In this document: positions 25,838 through 35,100 of the stretch, piece by piece
How the letters are laid out: every line of letters starts with the position of its first letter
Position numbering within the stretch: position 1 is the stretch's first letter
Origin: an uncultured Candidatus Saccharibacteria bacterium
GTDB lineage: Bacteria > Patescibacteriota > Saccharimonadia > Saccharimonadales > Saccharimonadaceae
NCBI GenBank assembly: GCA_947253285.1
Contig: CAMXXV010000001.1
Location: forward strand, 124,001-188,000
Direction: 5' to 3'
Length of the DNA stretch: 64,000 nt
The notes under the pieces: generated by a model
Database searches by the model: none
Told to the model about the DNA's origin: nothing
What the model saw: the letters and a program-made list of their open reading frames with translations, nothing else
Position numbers and translations under genes: made by a program

Positions 25838-28282
25838 ATGAGGGTGGAGAGGGACTATAAATTAGGATTAACCAATGGCGAGGCAAAGCGACGCCTCTTG
25901 AAGTATGGTTATAATACGCCAGCGCCGGTGCATCATTTGAGTGGTATTAAAGAATATTTAATGCGGTTTAAAAACCCGCTAGTAATTGTGTTGGTGGTGG
26001 CAGCAATTTTGTCGCTCTATATGGGTGAGGTAGCAAGCGCTGTTACGGTACTAGTGATTGTATTTATTTCTACGACGCTTGACTTTATTAATACATTTCG
26101 CTCAGAGCGTGCCGCGCAGGCGTTGCAGCGTACAGTGCGGGTGAGTGCTACGGTGCTGCGTAGTGGTAAGCCACATAGGGTGCCAGTGGCTAATTTGGTG
26201 CCAGGCGATGTGGTTATGGTGTCGGCGGGTAGTTTAATACCAGCCGATGGTGTGGTGCTAGAATCGGACGGCATGGCAGTGGATGAGAGTGCAATTACCG
26301 GTGAATCATTCCCGGTGATTAAATCTGTCAAAGACCAAGTGAAGATGGGCAGTAATGTGACGAGCGGTAGCGGCTGTGTGTTGTTGCAGCAAACCGGCAC
26401 CCATACTGAGTTTGCGCAGATTGCAAAGTCACTCAATCGAAGCAAAGTAACGGAATTTGACATTGAGATTGCGAGACTATCGGTAATGTTGACGCGAATT
26501 ACCTTTGGTTTAGTTTTGATGATTGTGGTGATCAATATTATTTTTCACCGCGACATGACAAGTTCGATTCTGTTTGCGATTGCCTTGGCTGTGGGAATGA
26601 CACCGGAGCTACTACCGTTAATTATTACTATTAATTTAACTAAGGGTTCGCTGCGCATGGCAAAGAAGGGTGTAATCGTTAAAAAGCTATCGGCCATGCA
26701 GAATTTTGGTAGCATGGATATTCTTTGTACCGATAAAACTGGTACCTTGACGGAGAGCAAAATTGCGGTTGCGAAGACGCAGAATTACTATGGCAATGAT
26801 GCTCCGAGGCTGCTGCAGCTAGCCGCATTTGTGAGTAATAATTCACGTTCGTTTAATAGCCCGCTAGATGACGCCGTGGTAAAGTGTGCACCGGCTGATT
26901 TAGACGGCTACGTAATGCAGCGTGAAATACCATTTGATTTTCAGCGGCGTCGTGAGAGTGTGCTAGCGAAGTTGGATGGTGGCGATTATCAGCTAATTAC
27001 TAAGGGTGCAGCTGATAGTATGCTAAAAATAGTTAAATATTATCGGGATAACAATGGTGAGGCGCGCCGGTTGACTAAGGCTGGTCTTGATGGACTTATG
27101 CAGGACTGCATTAATTTAAGCAGGCAGGGGTATCGCACTCTAATGGTGGCGACGCGGGATTTTAATACAGCTGACATTGCGTTGGAAGACGAATCGGAAA
27201 TGGTATTTGAGGGTTTCATCGCATTTGAAGATCCGCCGAAGGCGTCGGCTGCTAAATCACTAAAAGCGCTAGCTTCGAACGGTATTGCGGTGAAAATTGT
27301 TACGGGCGATGACCCATTAGTAGCAACGAAGATTGCGGAGAGTCTAGGTCTAACGGCAAAAGGCGTATTAACTGGTGATCAAATTAGTAAACTAAACAGT
27401 GTTAAGTTGCGTCGTCGAGTTGATAAAACGACGATTTTTGCGCGAGTCAATCCAAGTCAGAAGCTGGCGGTGATTGAGGCTTTGCGACATGCTGGTCATG
27501 TTGTTGGCTACATGGGAGACGGTATTAATGATGCGCCGGCGCTACGTATAGCTGATATTGGTATCTCAGTTAATAATGCAGTGGACGTGGCAAAGCAAAC
27601 TGCCGATTTGATTTTACTAGGTAAGAGCTTGCGCTATCTTAATGATGGCGTAGTGGAAGGACGTCGCACCTTTGCTAATACGATGAAGTATCTCAAAATG
27701 AGTTTGAGCTCTAACTTTGGTAATATGTTTTCAATGGCGGGTGCATCATTGGTGTTGCCGTTTTTACCGATGACGGCGTCGCAGATTTTACTCAACAACT
27801 TGTTATATGATACTTCACAGTTTGCTATTCCATCTGACAACGTGGACCGAGCGCAGTTGGCCCAGCCGCGTCGTATGGATTTGAGGTCACTGAAGAAGTT
27901 TATGTGGCTGTTTGGTATCGCGAGCTCGTTATTTGATTTTATTACTTTTGCTATCTTGCTGGGGGTATTTAAATCGGATGCAGCTCAGTTTCAAACTTGT
28001 TGGTTTATCGAATCGTTGTTGACGCAAATATTAGTAGTGTTTATTATCCGTTCGCACAAATGGTCGCTCAGTAGTCGTCCATCGCTACCGTTAATTGGTA
28101 GTATTGGCTGCATTGCTGCGTTAGCAATTGCGGTGGTTTATACGACGATTGGCGGCTGGTTTGGCTTTATTATTCCAGAATGGCATCTAAGTTTAGCGAT
28201 TGCTGGCATCGTGGCTGGTTATCTCGTAGTAATCGAGCTGTTAAAACGTCTATTTTATCGGTTTAACAGCACAAGTATTTGA
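25838..28282 (+). CDS. mgtA: P3B-type magnesium-importing P-type ATPase
   Basis: A P-type ATPase of 814 residues. The phosphorylation loop DKTGTLTESK, preceded by KKLSAMQNFGSMDILC, and the block GMTPELLPLIITINLTKG are those of MgtA/MgtB; TGES and MGDGINDAPAL are also present. NNLLYDTSQFAIPSDNVD in the C-terminal membrane domain is typical of the P3B group. It is slightly shorter than enterobacterial MgtA (~900) at the N-terminus. No MgtC-like gene or long mgtA-type leader is present, so the Mg2+-sensing leader of enterobacteria is absent. Neighbour corA suggests a Mg2+ uptake locus. Confidence 0.9.
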   Translation: MRVERDYKLGLTNGEAKRRLLKYGYNTPAPVHHLSGIKEYLMRFKNPLVIVLVVAAILSLYMGEVASAVTVLVIVFISTTLDFINTFRSERAAQALQRTVRVSATVLRSGKPHRVPVANLVPGDVVMVSAGSLIPADGVVLESDGMAVDESAITGESFPVIKSVKDQVKMGSNVTSGSGCVLLQQTGTHTEFAQIAKSLNRSKVTEFDIEIARLSVMLTRITFGLVLMIVVINIIFHRDMTSSILFAIALAVGMTPELLPLIITINLTKGSLRMAKKGVIVKKLSAMQNFGSMDILCTDKTGTLTESKIAVAKTQNYYGNDAPRLLQLAAFVSNNSRSFNSPLDDAVVKCAPADLDGYVMQREIPFDFQRRRESVLAKLDGGDYQLITKGAADSMLKIVKYYRDNNGEARRLTKAGLDGLMQDCINLSRQGYRTLMVATRDFNTADIALEDESEMVFEGFIAFEDPPKASAAKSLKALASNGIAVKIVTGDDPLVATKIAESLGLTAKGVLTGDQISKLNSVKLRRRVDKTTIFARVNPSQKLAVIEALRHAGHVVGYMGDGINDAPALRIADIGISVNNAVDVAKQTADLILLGKSLRYLNDGVVEGRRTFANTMKYLKMSLSSNFGNMFSMAGASLVLPFLPMTASQILLNNLLYDTSQFAIPSDNVDRAQLAQPRRMDLRSLKKFMWLFGIASSLFDFITFAILLGVFKSDAAQFQTCWFIESLLTQILVVFIIRSHKWSLSSRPSLPLIGSIGCIAALAIAVVYTTIGGWFGFIIPEWHLSLAIAGIVAGYLVVIELLKRLFYRFNSTSI

Positions 28283-28318
28283 AATGGTTATGGTTTTTTG
28301 TTAATATAGGAGTATATC

Positions 28319-30082
28319 ATGAGTGGGCAAATAGACAACAATCATTCTTCTATCGAGGAAGTCGCCGAATTCTATCAAGCAATCGATCGGCGTTCTCTAA
28401 TTCATAAAATCAGTGACGACCGGCCGTATGTTTATACGACAATGGAAATATACGATATTAAAAATGGCATACGTGGTGCTGGCGGTTTGGGTGTGCTAGC
28501 TGCAGATACGCGTCGTTGTGCTGAAGCACTTGATATACCGTTTGTAGTGCTAACGCCATTTTATCGTCGCGAAGGTCATCAGCGAATGGATAATTTTGTG
28601 CCACATTATGAATATATTGACAAAACTCCAGAGGTGGAAGATTTTACTAAAGCAGGTGAGACAATGCTGCGTGTTAAAGACCAGCCGTCGACTGTACTGG
28701 ATGTTTACACTAAGACATGCGGTTCGACACGATTTGTCTGTATGACCGAGCCAAATTTTGGCGCACTTTATCAAGGTAACCCGTCAGATGATCACCGACT
28801 TTATCAGATGGTGAGCCTTGGCTTCGGTGGCTATGCCGCGCTTAAGTTGCTTCATCTCAAGCCAGCAGTGATGCAGCTTAATGAAACGGCGACCGTGTTT
28901 GCTGCAGTGGCGCGCCTAGATGAGCTGTGCGATAACGGTATGGATTTGTATGAGTCGATTGTGTACGTACGAAAGCATACTTTATATACCAACCATACAC
29001 TAGTGCAGGCAGCTGAGTCAGAGTTTAGCTATCAGCAGTTTGAAAAATTCGTCTTTCCGAATATCAAATCACCAGCTTTGCGCCATTTTATCGGCTGTTT
29101 GTTTAAAGATGGCCGTCTGAAGCTGAGTAGTTTGACGATTGAGCTTGCTGAGGCGAAGAACTGTGTAGCTAAGCTTCATGCTAAGGTAGCGGATTACCAT
29201 GATTTGTCAGGTGAGAAGGTGCATTTTGCAGCAATTACCAACGGCATTGACCTCAATACCTGGATTGAACCGGAAATTTTGCAGTTTTATCAGGCTAACG
29301 GCATTGTCAATAAGTTTAATATGCCGAGTGAAAATTACGAGACCATCACGGAGGATGTTTTGCGCGACAATGTCGCACAGCTTCGTGAGTTTAAGCGGCT
29401 GGGGCGCCAGCGTCTGAATGCTGAGCTAAAACATCGTCGTGACCAGTATGGCGAGGTGGTGCAAATTCCGGAAGACGCTGTTTTGTTTGATTACAAACGT
29501 CGGTTTGTGGCCTATAAGCGACCGTGGATGCCGTTTGAGAATATTGCCGAGTTGAAAGATATTTTGCTAACTTATAATGCGCATTATATCATGGCGGGCA
29601 TGATGGCGGGCAACGTTGGCGCAGGCGATGATACCTATGACCGTTTACAGGGCATGCTAAAGCAAATTGCTGCCGACCCAGTACTACGTGAGCGCGTGCA
29701 CTATATTACTGATTACGACGAGCCGTTATCGAAGGCGATGAGTATGGGTTCAGATGTGTCGATTAATGTGCCAATCGTCGGGCTGGAAGCCTGCGGCACT
29801 TCATTTATGAAGGATTTGGGCAACTTGACGCTGTTAGTTTCTACGAACGATGGTGGTGTTGCTGATGTTAGTCCATCAGTGGCGTTGATTGTACACGGTG
29901 ATGATTATAATCATGAGGTACAGTCGCTATACACGCAAATGCGTCATGCTGCTGATATTTTACGTGATGACAAGCGCTGGGCGGGCGAAGCAGCACGCGT
30001 GTTAACTGCTTACTTACCGATTATCAGTGGTACGCGCATGGTGCGTGATTATCTGAAGTTTCTCTTTAAGGGCGATAAATAA
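28319..30082 (+). CDS. glgP: Alpha-glucan phosphorylase family protein (GT35)
   Basis: A 587-residue homologue of the archaeal-type/short alpha-glucan phosphorylases, which release glucose 1-phosphate from glycogen or maltodextrin. Family blocks are GAGGLGVLAADTRR near the N-terminus, ITNGIDLNTW in the middle and EACGTSFMKDLGN around the pyridoxal-phosphate lysine. That last motif deviates from the phosphorylase signature (usually MKxxLN, here MKDLGN), so substrate or activity may differ. AGGAG lies upstream of ATG 28319. The pullulanase gene follows after 5 nt, so the two likely degrade branched glucan together. Confidence 0.75.
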   Translation: MSGQIDNNHSSIEEVAEFYQAIDRRSLIHKISDDRPYVYTTMEIYDIKNGIRGAGGLGVLAADTRRCAEALDIPFVVLTPFYRREGHQRMDNFVPHYEYIDKTPEVEDFTKAGETMLRVKDQPSTVLDVYTKTCGSTRFVCMTEPNFGALYQGNPSDDHRLYQMVSLGFGGYAALKLLHLKPAVMQLNETATVFAAVARLDELCDNGMDLYESIVYVRKHTLYTNHTLVQAAESEFSYQQFEKFVFPNIKSPALRHFIGCLFKDGRLKLSSLTIELAEAKNCVAKLHAKVADYHDLSGEKVHFAAITNGIDLNTWIEPEILQFYQANGIVNKFNMPSENYETITEDVLRDNVAQLREFKRLGRQRLNAELKHRRDQYGEVVQIPEDAVLFDYKRRFVAYKRPWMPFENIAELKDILLTYNAHYIMAGMMAGNVGAGDDTYDRLQGMLKQIAADPVLRERVHYITDYDEPLSKAMSMGSDVSINVPIVGLEACGTSFMKDLGNLTLLVSTNDGGVADVSPSVALIVHGDDYNHEVQSLYTQMRHAADILRDDKRWAGEAARVLTAYLPIISGTRMVRDYLKFLFKGDK

Positions 30083-30087
30083 TCCTT

Positions 30088-32028
30088 ATGAAGACGGCGC
30101 AGCAATGGTCAAATTATTATCAGACTACTAATTTATTGCCACTGCAATATAATGGTAATGATTTAGGCATGCGCTGTGATGAACATGGTACGCAGATTAA
30201 GTTATGGTCGCCGGTAGCTGAGCAAGTAACATTACGTCTTTACCGTGACGGTGAACCAGATACTAAGCCATATTGGTCGGAGCCAATGATTATGCAGTCG
30301 GACGGTATTTGGTCTTATAGTAGTCCGGAAGATTTAAGTGGTATATACTATGACTTTTCGTTAGTGATTGATGGTGAGACTGTATCGGCTGGTGACCCTT
30401 ATGCTCGCACCACGGGCATTAATGGCCATCGGGCGATGATAGTCGATTTGTTACAGACTAATCCAGTTGGCTGGGAACTAGACCGCGCGCCAGCTGCGCC
30501 AGCTGATACTATCATTGATGAGATTCACATTAAAGAATTTTCGTCGCATAATCGTGGTGGCTGGCCTGAAGCAGTGAGGGGCAAATATCTAGCTTTTACT
30601 TATCCAGAGACATCTTTGGATAGTAAAGGTGAATTACCAACGGGCGTAGCCTATCTAAAGAAGCTGGGTATTACGCATGTGCAGATTATGCCAATGTATG
30701 ACTACGGTTCGGTTGACGAAGACGATGGACACCAGTTTAATTGGGGCTATGACCCAGTTAACTACAATACGCCAGAAGGGTCTTACGCGACTGACCCGCA
30801 TCACGGCGAGGTGCGCATTACAGAATTGAAGCAGATGGTACAGAGTTTGCACCAGCAGGGATTTCGCGTAGTGATGGATGTGGTATATAATCACACGTAC
30901 AATTTAGACAATCCACTGCAACAGACTATGCCGTACTATTATTACCGTACGGATGCCAACGGTAATTTATCAAATGGCTCGGGTTGTGGTAATGATATTG
31001 CCACGGAGCGGCCGATGGCGCATAAATTTATCGTTGATAGCGTGTTGTATTGGGCGCGTGAGTACCACATTGACGGTTTTCGCTTTGATTTGATGGGGCT
31101 GCTTGATGTGGACTTAATGAAAGATATTCGGGAGCGGCTTGATCAGATTTACGGCAGGGGTGAGAAGTTAATCTATGGCGAACCGTGGGCAGCTGCGTTG
31201 ACCGCTAGTATGGCACCGCTAACCGATAAAAGTAATTTATGGCAGCTGGATGAAAATATCGGTATGTTCTCTGACGATACGAGGGACACCATTAAAGGTT
31301 CGGCGAGCAATCATCAGGCGGTGGGGTTTGTGAATGGCGAATCATATAGTGAGCACCGATTACTTGCGGCAGTACGGGCATGGTGCATTTATGGGTCGAG
31401 TTTTAAGGCACCAAGTCAGGTAATTAATTATGTTTCGGTGCATGATAATCAGACGCTGTGGGATAAGCTGACCTCAACTACTCCAGATGAAGCGTTGCGA
31501 CGACGTCAATATCGGTTGGCCGTGGCGATTTATTTAACTTGTTTAGGGCGACCATTAATGCTTAGCGGTGAATCGTTCTGGCGGACTAAGGATGGCAATG
31601 ACAATTCACATAATGCGCCAATTGAGCTGAATCAGTTGGATTGGAGTGCAGTTGAGCGAGCTAAAGATTTGTTTGAATATTATCGTGGCTTGATTGCGCT
31701 GCGTAAACGTTTGCCGGGGCTGTGTGATAAGAGTACTACCGCTAGTAGCCGCATTACTAGCGACTGGGTGGCACCCGGCTTAGTTGGGTTTAAGGTGGAT
31801 AATCGTGGCGGCGATAATGCGGTTATGCTTACGCCTTGCCTACTGATAGTTTATAATAGGGAGCGAAAGGACCAAGATATTATTTTGCCGAGCGGGAAGT
31901 GGCGCGTACTAGCAGATGATACTGACACTTGGCAGTGGCAAAAATCACCGCGCGTCGTAGAGGGCCATGTGATGGTTAATCAAGTAGGCTGGATGATACT
32001 TGGCGCATATAATGAAGCAGATAATTGA
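30088..32028 (+). CDS. pulA: Type I pullulanase/glycogen debranching enzyme (GH13)
   Basis: A 646-residue alpha-1,6-glucosidase. An N-terminal beta-sandwich (about 1-130) precedes the GH13 barrel with FNWGYDPVNYNTPEGSYATD (the type I pullulanase signature), DVVYNHT, the nucleophile region GFRFDLMG, the acid/base GEPW and VHDNQTLWD. No signal peptide is seen, so it acts in the cytoplasm on imported or stored glucan. It probably removes branches for the phosphorylase encoded 5 nt upstream. Its TGA stop at 32026 overlaps the next gene and shows that TGA is a stop here. Confidence 0.9.
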   Translation: MKTAQQWSNYYQTTNLLPLQYNGNDLGMRCDEHGTQIKLWSPVAEQVTLRLYRDGEPDTKPYWSEPMIMQSDGIWSYSSPEDLSGIYYDFSLVIDGETVSAGDPYARTTGINGHRAMIVDLLQTNPVGWELDRAPAAPADTIIDEIHIKEFSSHNRGGWPEAVRGKYLAFTYPETSLDSKGELPTGVAYLKKLGITHVQIMPMYDYGSVDEDDGHQFNWGYDPVNYNTPEGSYATDPHHGEVRITELKQMVQSLHQQGFRVVMDVVYNHTYNLDNPLQQTMPYYYYRTDANGNLSNGSGCGNDIATERPMAHKFIVDSVLYWAREYHIDGFRFDLMGLLDVDLMKDIRERLDQIYGRGEKLIYGEPWAAALTASMAPLTDKSNLWQLDENIGMFSDDTRDTIKGSASNHQAVGFVNGESYSEHRLLAAVRAWCIYGSSFKAPSQVINYVSVHDNQTLWDKLTSTTPDEALRRRQYRLAVAIYLTCLGRPLMLSGESFWRTKDGNDNSHNAPIELNQLDWSAVERAKDLFEYYRGLIALRKRLPGLCDKSTTASSRITSDWVAPGLVGFKVDNRGGDNAVMLTPCLLIVYNRERKDQDIILPSGKWRVLADDTDTWQWQKSPRVVEGHVMVNQVGWMILGAYNEADN

Positions 32029-33187
32029 AGAGACAATTAAGACAACTAAATTAGTGCCTGGCGGTCAGGCGATGGCAGAACTAGCTGATGGTCGTAAGGT
32101 GTTTATTTGGGGTGCACTACCACAGGAAACCGTGCGAATTCAGTTAACTAAGTTGAAGTCAAGCTATGCTGAAGGCTTTGTTACTGAAGTACTAGAACCA
32201 AATAGTGCGCGCATTGCGCCACGCGACGAGTGTTATTTGGCGACTTCACCATGGCAAATTATGACAGAGGCGGCGGAGTTAGCGTATAAGTCACAATTGG
32301 TAGTAGATACTTTCCGGCAGGAACATATTGAATTGCCATCGGTGCCGATTCAAACCGACGGTAAGTTTTGGCAGTATCGCAATAAAATGGAGTATTCTCT
32401 TTGGTATGACCATGATACGGCGCGGATTTGGCCAGCATTTCATCGACGTGGTTCACATCAGAAAATCCTAGTCAAGACTAGCTCAATTGAGCGGTCAGAA
32501 ATTTGGGCAGAGGCGCAGCGTGTAATTGAACAGCTAAATAATGACCCTGCAGCTGAGGCGCGGCACTACCAATCATTGTTAGTGCGTTGTAATCAAGCTG
32601 GCGAAGTTAGTAGTGCGTTGTTTAAGAACGGCGAACAGCATCCAAAGATGTGTCCGTTGAGCGATAGCTTGTTAGGGCAGACGTATCATTATTCGCCTAA
32701 TGGCTTTTTCCAGATTAATTTGCCGGTGTATGAACTAGCGTTGAATGAGATTAAGCGCCATTTGGGCGATGGTAAGGTAGTAGATATGTATTCGGGTGTT
32801 GGCACGATTGGCTTGTCGGTGGCAGGTGAGCGTCCGTTGACGTTAGTGGAAACTGATAATTCAGCCTATGCCGAGCTAGAGCATAATTTAGCTGGTCGTC
32901 CTAACGTGCGCGGGGTACATGCTAAGAGCGAAGATGCGCTAGAGTATATTGTGGCTGACGCGACAATTATTGTCGACCCGCCGCGCGCTGGTTTAGATGT
33001 TAAAGTGGTTGACCGGATATTAGAGGTCTTACCGCCGCGAGTGATTTATTTGTCATGTAATCCAGCAACACAAGCGCGTGATGTGGCGCGGCTTAGCGAA
33101 CGCTATCGTATTGAGAGCCATACTCCATTTAACTTCTTCCCGCGTACACCGCACATTGAGAATGTTGTATCGATGTCAAGGGCTTAA
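32012..33187 (+). CDS. TrmA/RlmD-family RNA (uracil-C5) methyltransferase
   Basis: An SAM-dependent methyltransferase of 391 residues: N-terminal TRAM domain (LVPGGQAMAELADGRKVF), SAM-binding motif VVDMYSGVGTIGLSVAG, VDPPRAGLD and the catalytic-cysteine block YLSCNPATQARD. The RlmD-type [4Fe-4S] cysteine set is mostly missing; the corresponding segment reads RDECYLATSPWQ. Which uridine (23S U1939/U747-type or tRNA U54-type) is modified cannot be told. ATG 32012 lies within the end of pulA (17-bp overlap); a TTG at 32000 in the same frame is less likely. Confidence 0.85.
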   Translation: MKQIIEETIKTTKLVPGGQAMAELADGRKVFIWGALPQETVRIQLTKLKSSYAEGFVTEVLEPNSARIAPRDECYLATSPWQIMTEAAELAYKSQLVVDTFRQEHIELPSVPIQTDGKFWQYRNKMEYSLWYDHDTARIWPAFHRRGSHQKILVKTSSIERSEIWAEAQRVIEQLNNDPAAEARHYQSLLVRCNQAGEVSSALFKNGEQHPKMCPLSDSLLGQTYHYSPNGFFQINLPVYELALNEIKRHLGDGKVVDMYSGVGTIGLSVAGERPLTLVETDNSAYAELEHNLAGRPNVRGVHAKSEDALEYIVADATIIVDPPRAGLDVKVVDRILEVLPPRVIYLSCNPATQARDVARLSERYRIESHTPFNFFPRTPHIENVVSMSRA

Positions 33188-33767
33188 TAGGTGGGTGCAA
33201 TTTGCCTTTGTGTAGCAGGGCTTAGCGAGGACTATCGTTAAAAGGTTTAATGCGAAGCGGCTTTAAGCTGGGTTCTTGTGTTTTTTGAGCGCAGTTTACT
33301 ATTTTTCAGTCGAGTGATTATTAATTAGATTGCTTATGTTTTTGGGAACAAATCGTCGCAATAATATTGAAAAAGTTCCCTACACTGTTTGATTTCTCAC
33401 GGTAGTGGCTTGTTGGTTATTCCATAAGATAAAGTTTCTGAGTTTAATAAGTTGCTTGTTGGGTATTATGAAGGTGAAGATTTGCAGGTGATTGCTTCGT
33501 TTATGAGGGAGTGTTGTTGGAAGCATTAAACGCTCACGACTATGTTGGTTCCGCTGGCTCTGCGAATTTTGCTGTTTATTAAATAGTATAGTTTGCTAGT
33601 AAATGAAGAGATTAGTGTCGATAATCTAGACAAATCAATAGAAAAATAATACACTTATTAATATTATTATAGTAATCAGAGCGAATAGTAGATCTTGTTT
33701 ACTTAATAGTCCGTTTTATGATCATTTGATACAGAGTCGTGTTAACGAAAAGGAGGCTAGTAGTGTT
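33188..33767. other. Long low-density intergenic stretch
   Basis: 580 bases with no intact gene. It is more A+T-rich than the neighbours and full of stops in all frames. The only coding-like piece is the remnant at 33428-33582. The Shine-Dalgarno AGGAGG of the lipoprotein gene lies at its end (33751-33756). Confidence 0.6.
33428..33582 (+). pseudogene. Possible frameshifted gene remnant
   Basis: Two adjoining open pieces look coding. The first (33428-33529) reads FNKLLVGYYEGEDLQVIASF; the second, in another frame (33511-33582), reads VLLEALNAHDYVGSAGS before a stop. Joined by a frameshift near 33510 they make one plausible protein end. The first piece faintly resembles the C-terminal GYYEG...V region of ATP-dependent DNA ligases, but this is a guess. 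No start or promoter is visible. Confidence 0.25.
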
Positions 33768-34229
33768 ATGAGAAGTAAAACTATCTTTCGTAAAAACATT
33801 TTTCAAAGTTGTCTTGCTGTGCTTCTGTCGCTAGGTTGTCTTGCTGTGCTCCTGTCGCTAGGTTCTCTTTTTTTCCTTGCGGGATGTGCTGATGATAATG
33901 AGAAGGCGGAACTTGCGTCGTATCATTGGGAGACAGTGGCGGTGTCTCGGGAAGAGTTTCATATACCAGAAAATTATATAAATAAGGATGAATTGTATCT
34001 CTTTGTGTCACGGGATATTCTGGATTCTCATTATGATTTGTCTAAAGTCACTCTTGGAGGTAAGCATATTAAGTTAGTTGACTCATCGTTCAATTTGCCT
34101 AGTCCAGGACTTAAAGCTTTATTTTTAGTTGGGAAATTTGATTTAAAAAACAAGTCAAGTTCTGATATTCTTAAAGTACCAGGACTTAATAAAGCAGGTA
34201 ATGTTGCTATAGGTTATAAGGAAAAGTAG
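33768..34229 (+). CDS. Hypothetical lipoprotein
   Basis: A 153-residue protein with a lipoprotein signal peptide: basic start MRSKTIFRKN, a hydrophobic core, and lipobox FLAGC at about residues 38-42. The rest is hydrophilic with no family I recognise. The hydrophobic core contains a perfect 9-residue duplication (CLAVLLSLG twice) encoded by a 27-bp tandem repeat. ATG 33768 is chosen because AGGAGG sits 11 nt upstream; an in-frame ATG at 33726 would precede the ribosome site. It lies in the low-density accessory stretch. Confidence 0.65.
   Translation: MRSKTIFRKNIFQSCLAVLLSLGCLAVLLSLGSLFFLAGCADDNEKAELASYHWETVAVSREEFHIPENYINKDELYLFVSRDILDSHYDLSKVTLGGKHIKLVDSSFNLPSPGLKALFLVGKFDLKNKSSSDILKVPGLNKAGNVAIGYKEK
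33808..33861 (+). repeat. 27-bp tandem duplication in signal peptide
   Basis: Copies at 33808-33834 and 33835-33861 differ at one base; a few bases of a third partial copy follow. Each encodes the same nine residues, so length can vary without a frameshift. Confidence 0.9.
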
Positions 34230-34424
34230 TAATATTTTCACTCAAAAATCAAGCTATCAAGCCAATCTTAAATCTTTTAATGGCAGCTTTTCTATCGTTA
34301 AGAAATGCACCCAATATCCATGGTGTGCACTCAAAAAAGTGTAGCTATACTAGGAGTTCTCTCAATCCATACTGAGAACTTAGTTGTGATGTCTTTGTAG
34401 TAGTCTACCCATTATTTCAGGCTG

Positions 34425-34453
34425 TTGACGCGCCGTATTTAGTTAGTTATAAT
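34425..34453 (+). promoter_or_regulatory. TetR gene promoter
   Basis: TTGACG (34425-34430), a 17-nt spacer and TATAAT (34448-34453); transcription should begin near 34460, at the edge of the operator palindrome. Confidence 0.7.
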
Positions 34454-34459
34454 TAATAC

Positions 34460-34472
34460 TGAACATTGTTCA
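34460..34472 (+). promoter_or_regulatory. Probable TetR operator
   Basis: TGAAC-ATT-GTTCA is a short palindrome between the -10 box and the TetR start codon, the expected place for autoregulation. The TetR gene and two membrane-protein genes downstream form one unit. Confidence 0.5.
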
Positions 34473-34491
34473 TATTAAATGAAAGGCTAAG

Positions 34492-35100
34492 TTGAATACC
34501 GTAGTTACCTCGCGTGAAAAGATTTTGGCAGTTTGTAGAGAGCTAGTCGCAGACAAAGGGCTGTCGGCAGTTAATATGAGAACGGTGGCGGAGCACTGTC
34601 ATGTGGCTTTGGGCTCGCTCTATTACTACTTTCCATCTAAGGACGACTTGTTGGTTGCCACAATCGAGAGTGTTTGGGCGGATATATTAAAATTGGATGA
34701 TTTGTCGTCGTCGCAAATGAATTTTGCGGAGTTTATCACTCGGCTGACTGTACGTATTAAATGTGGTATCAATAAATACCCGAATTTTTTTACATCACAC
34801 GCTATGAGCTTATCATCGGCTGGACGAGCCAAGGGTTGTGAATCGATGCAGCGGTATTTAACACTAGTGCGGTCGCGGATGCTGGATATTCTGAAGTGTG
34901 ATGCTCAGATTGATTCGGAGGTTTTTACGGGCGATTTTTCTCGGGAGCAACTAGTAGATTTTATTCTGGCGTCAATCATGGCAGCGATGTCGCAACGGAA
35001 TTTTAATTATGTAACATTAGTTGAAGTGGTTAAGCGAACAGTATATTCCAAAGAGTTTTTATTTACGGTTGATAAAGCTAACAAGGCAAAGGAGGACTAA
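34492..35100 (+). CDS. TetR-family transcriptional regulator
   Basis: A 202-residue repressor with a typical N-terminal helix-turn-helix: ILAVCRELVADKGLSAVNMR, then VAEHCHVALGSLYYYFPSKD. The C-terminal ligand domain has no recognisable specificity. The start is TTG 34492, with GAAAGG 5 nt upstream. Its TAA overlaps the next ATG (TAATG at 35098-35102). It probably represses its own operon, including the two membrane proteins, through the palindrome at 34460. Confidence 0.9.
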   Translation: MNTVVTSREKILAVCRELVADKGLSAVNMRTVAEHCHVALGSLYYYFPSKDDLLVATIESVWADILKLDDLSSSQMNFAEFITRLTVRIKCGINKYPNFFTSHAMSLSSAGRAKGCESMQRYLTLVRSRMLDILKCDAQIDSEVFTGDFSREQLVDFILASIMAAMSQRNFNYVTLVEVVKRTVYSKEFLFTVDKANKAKED

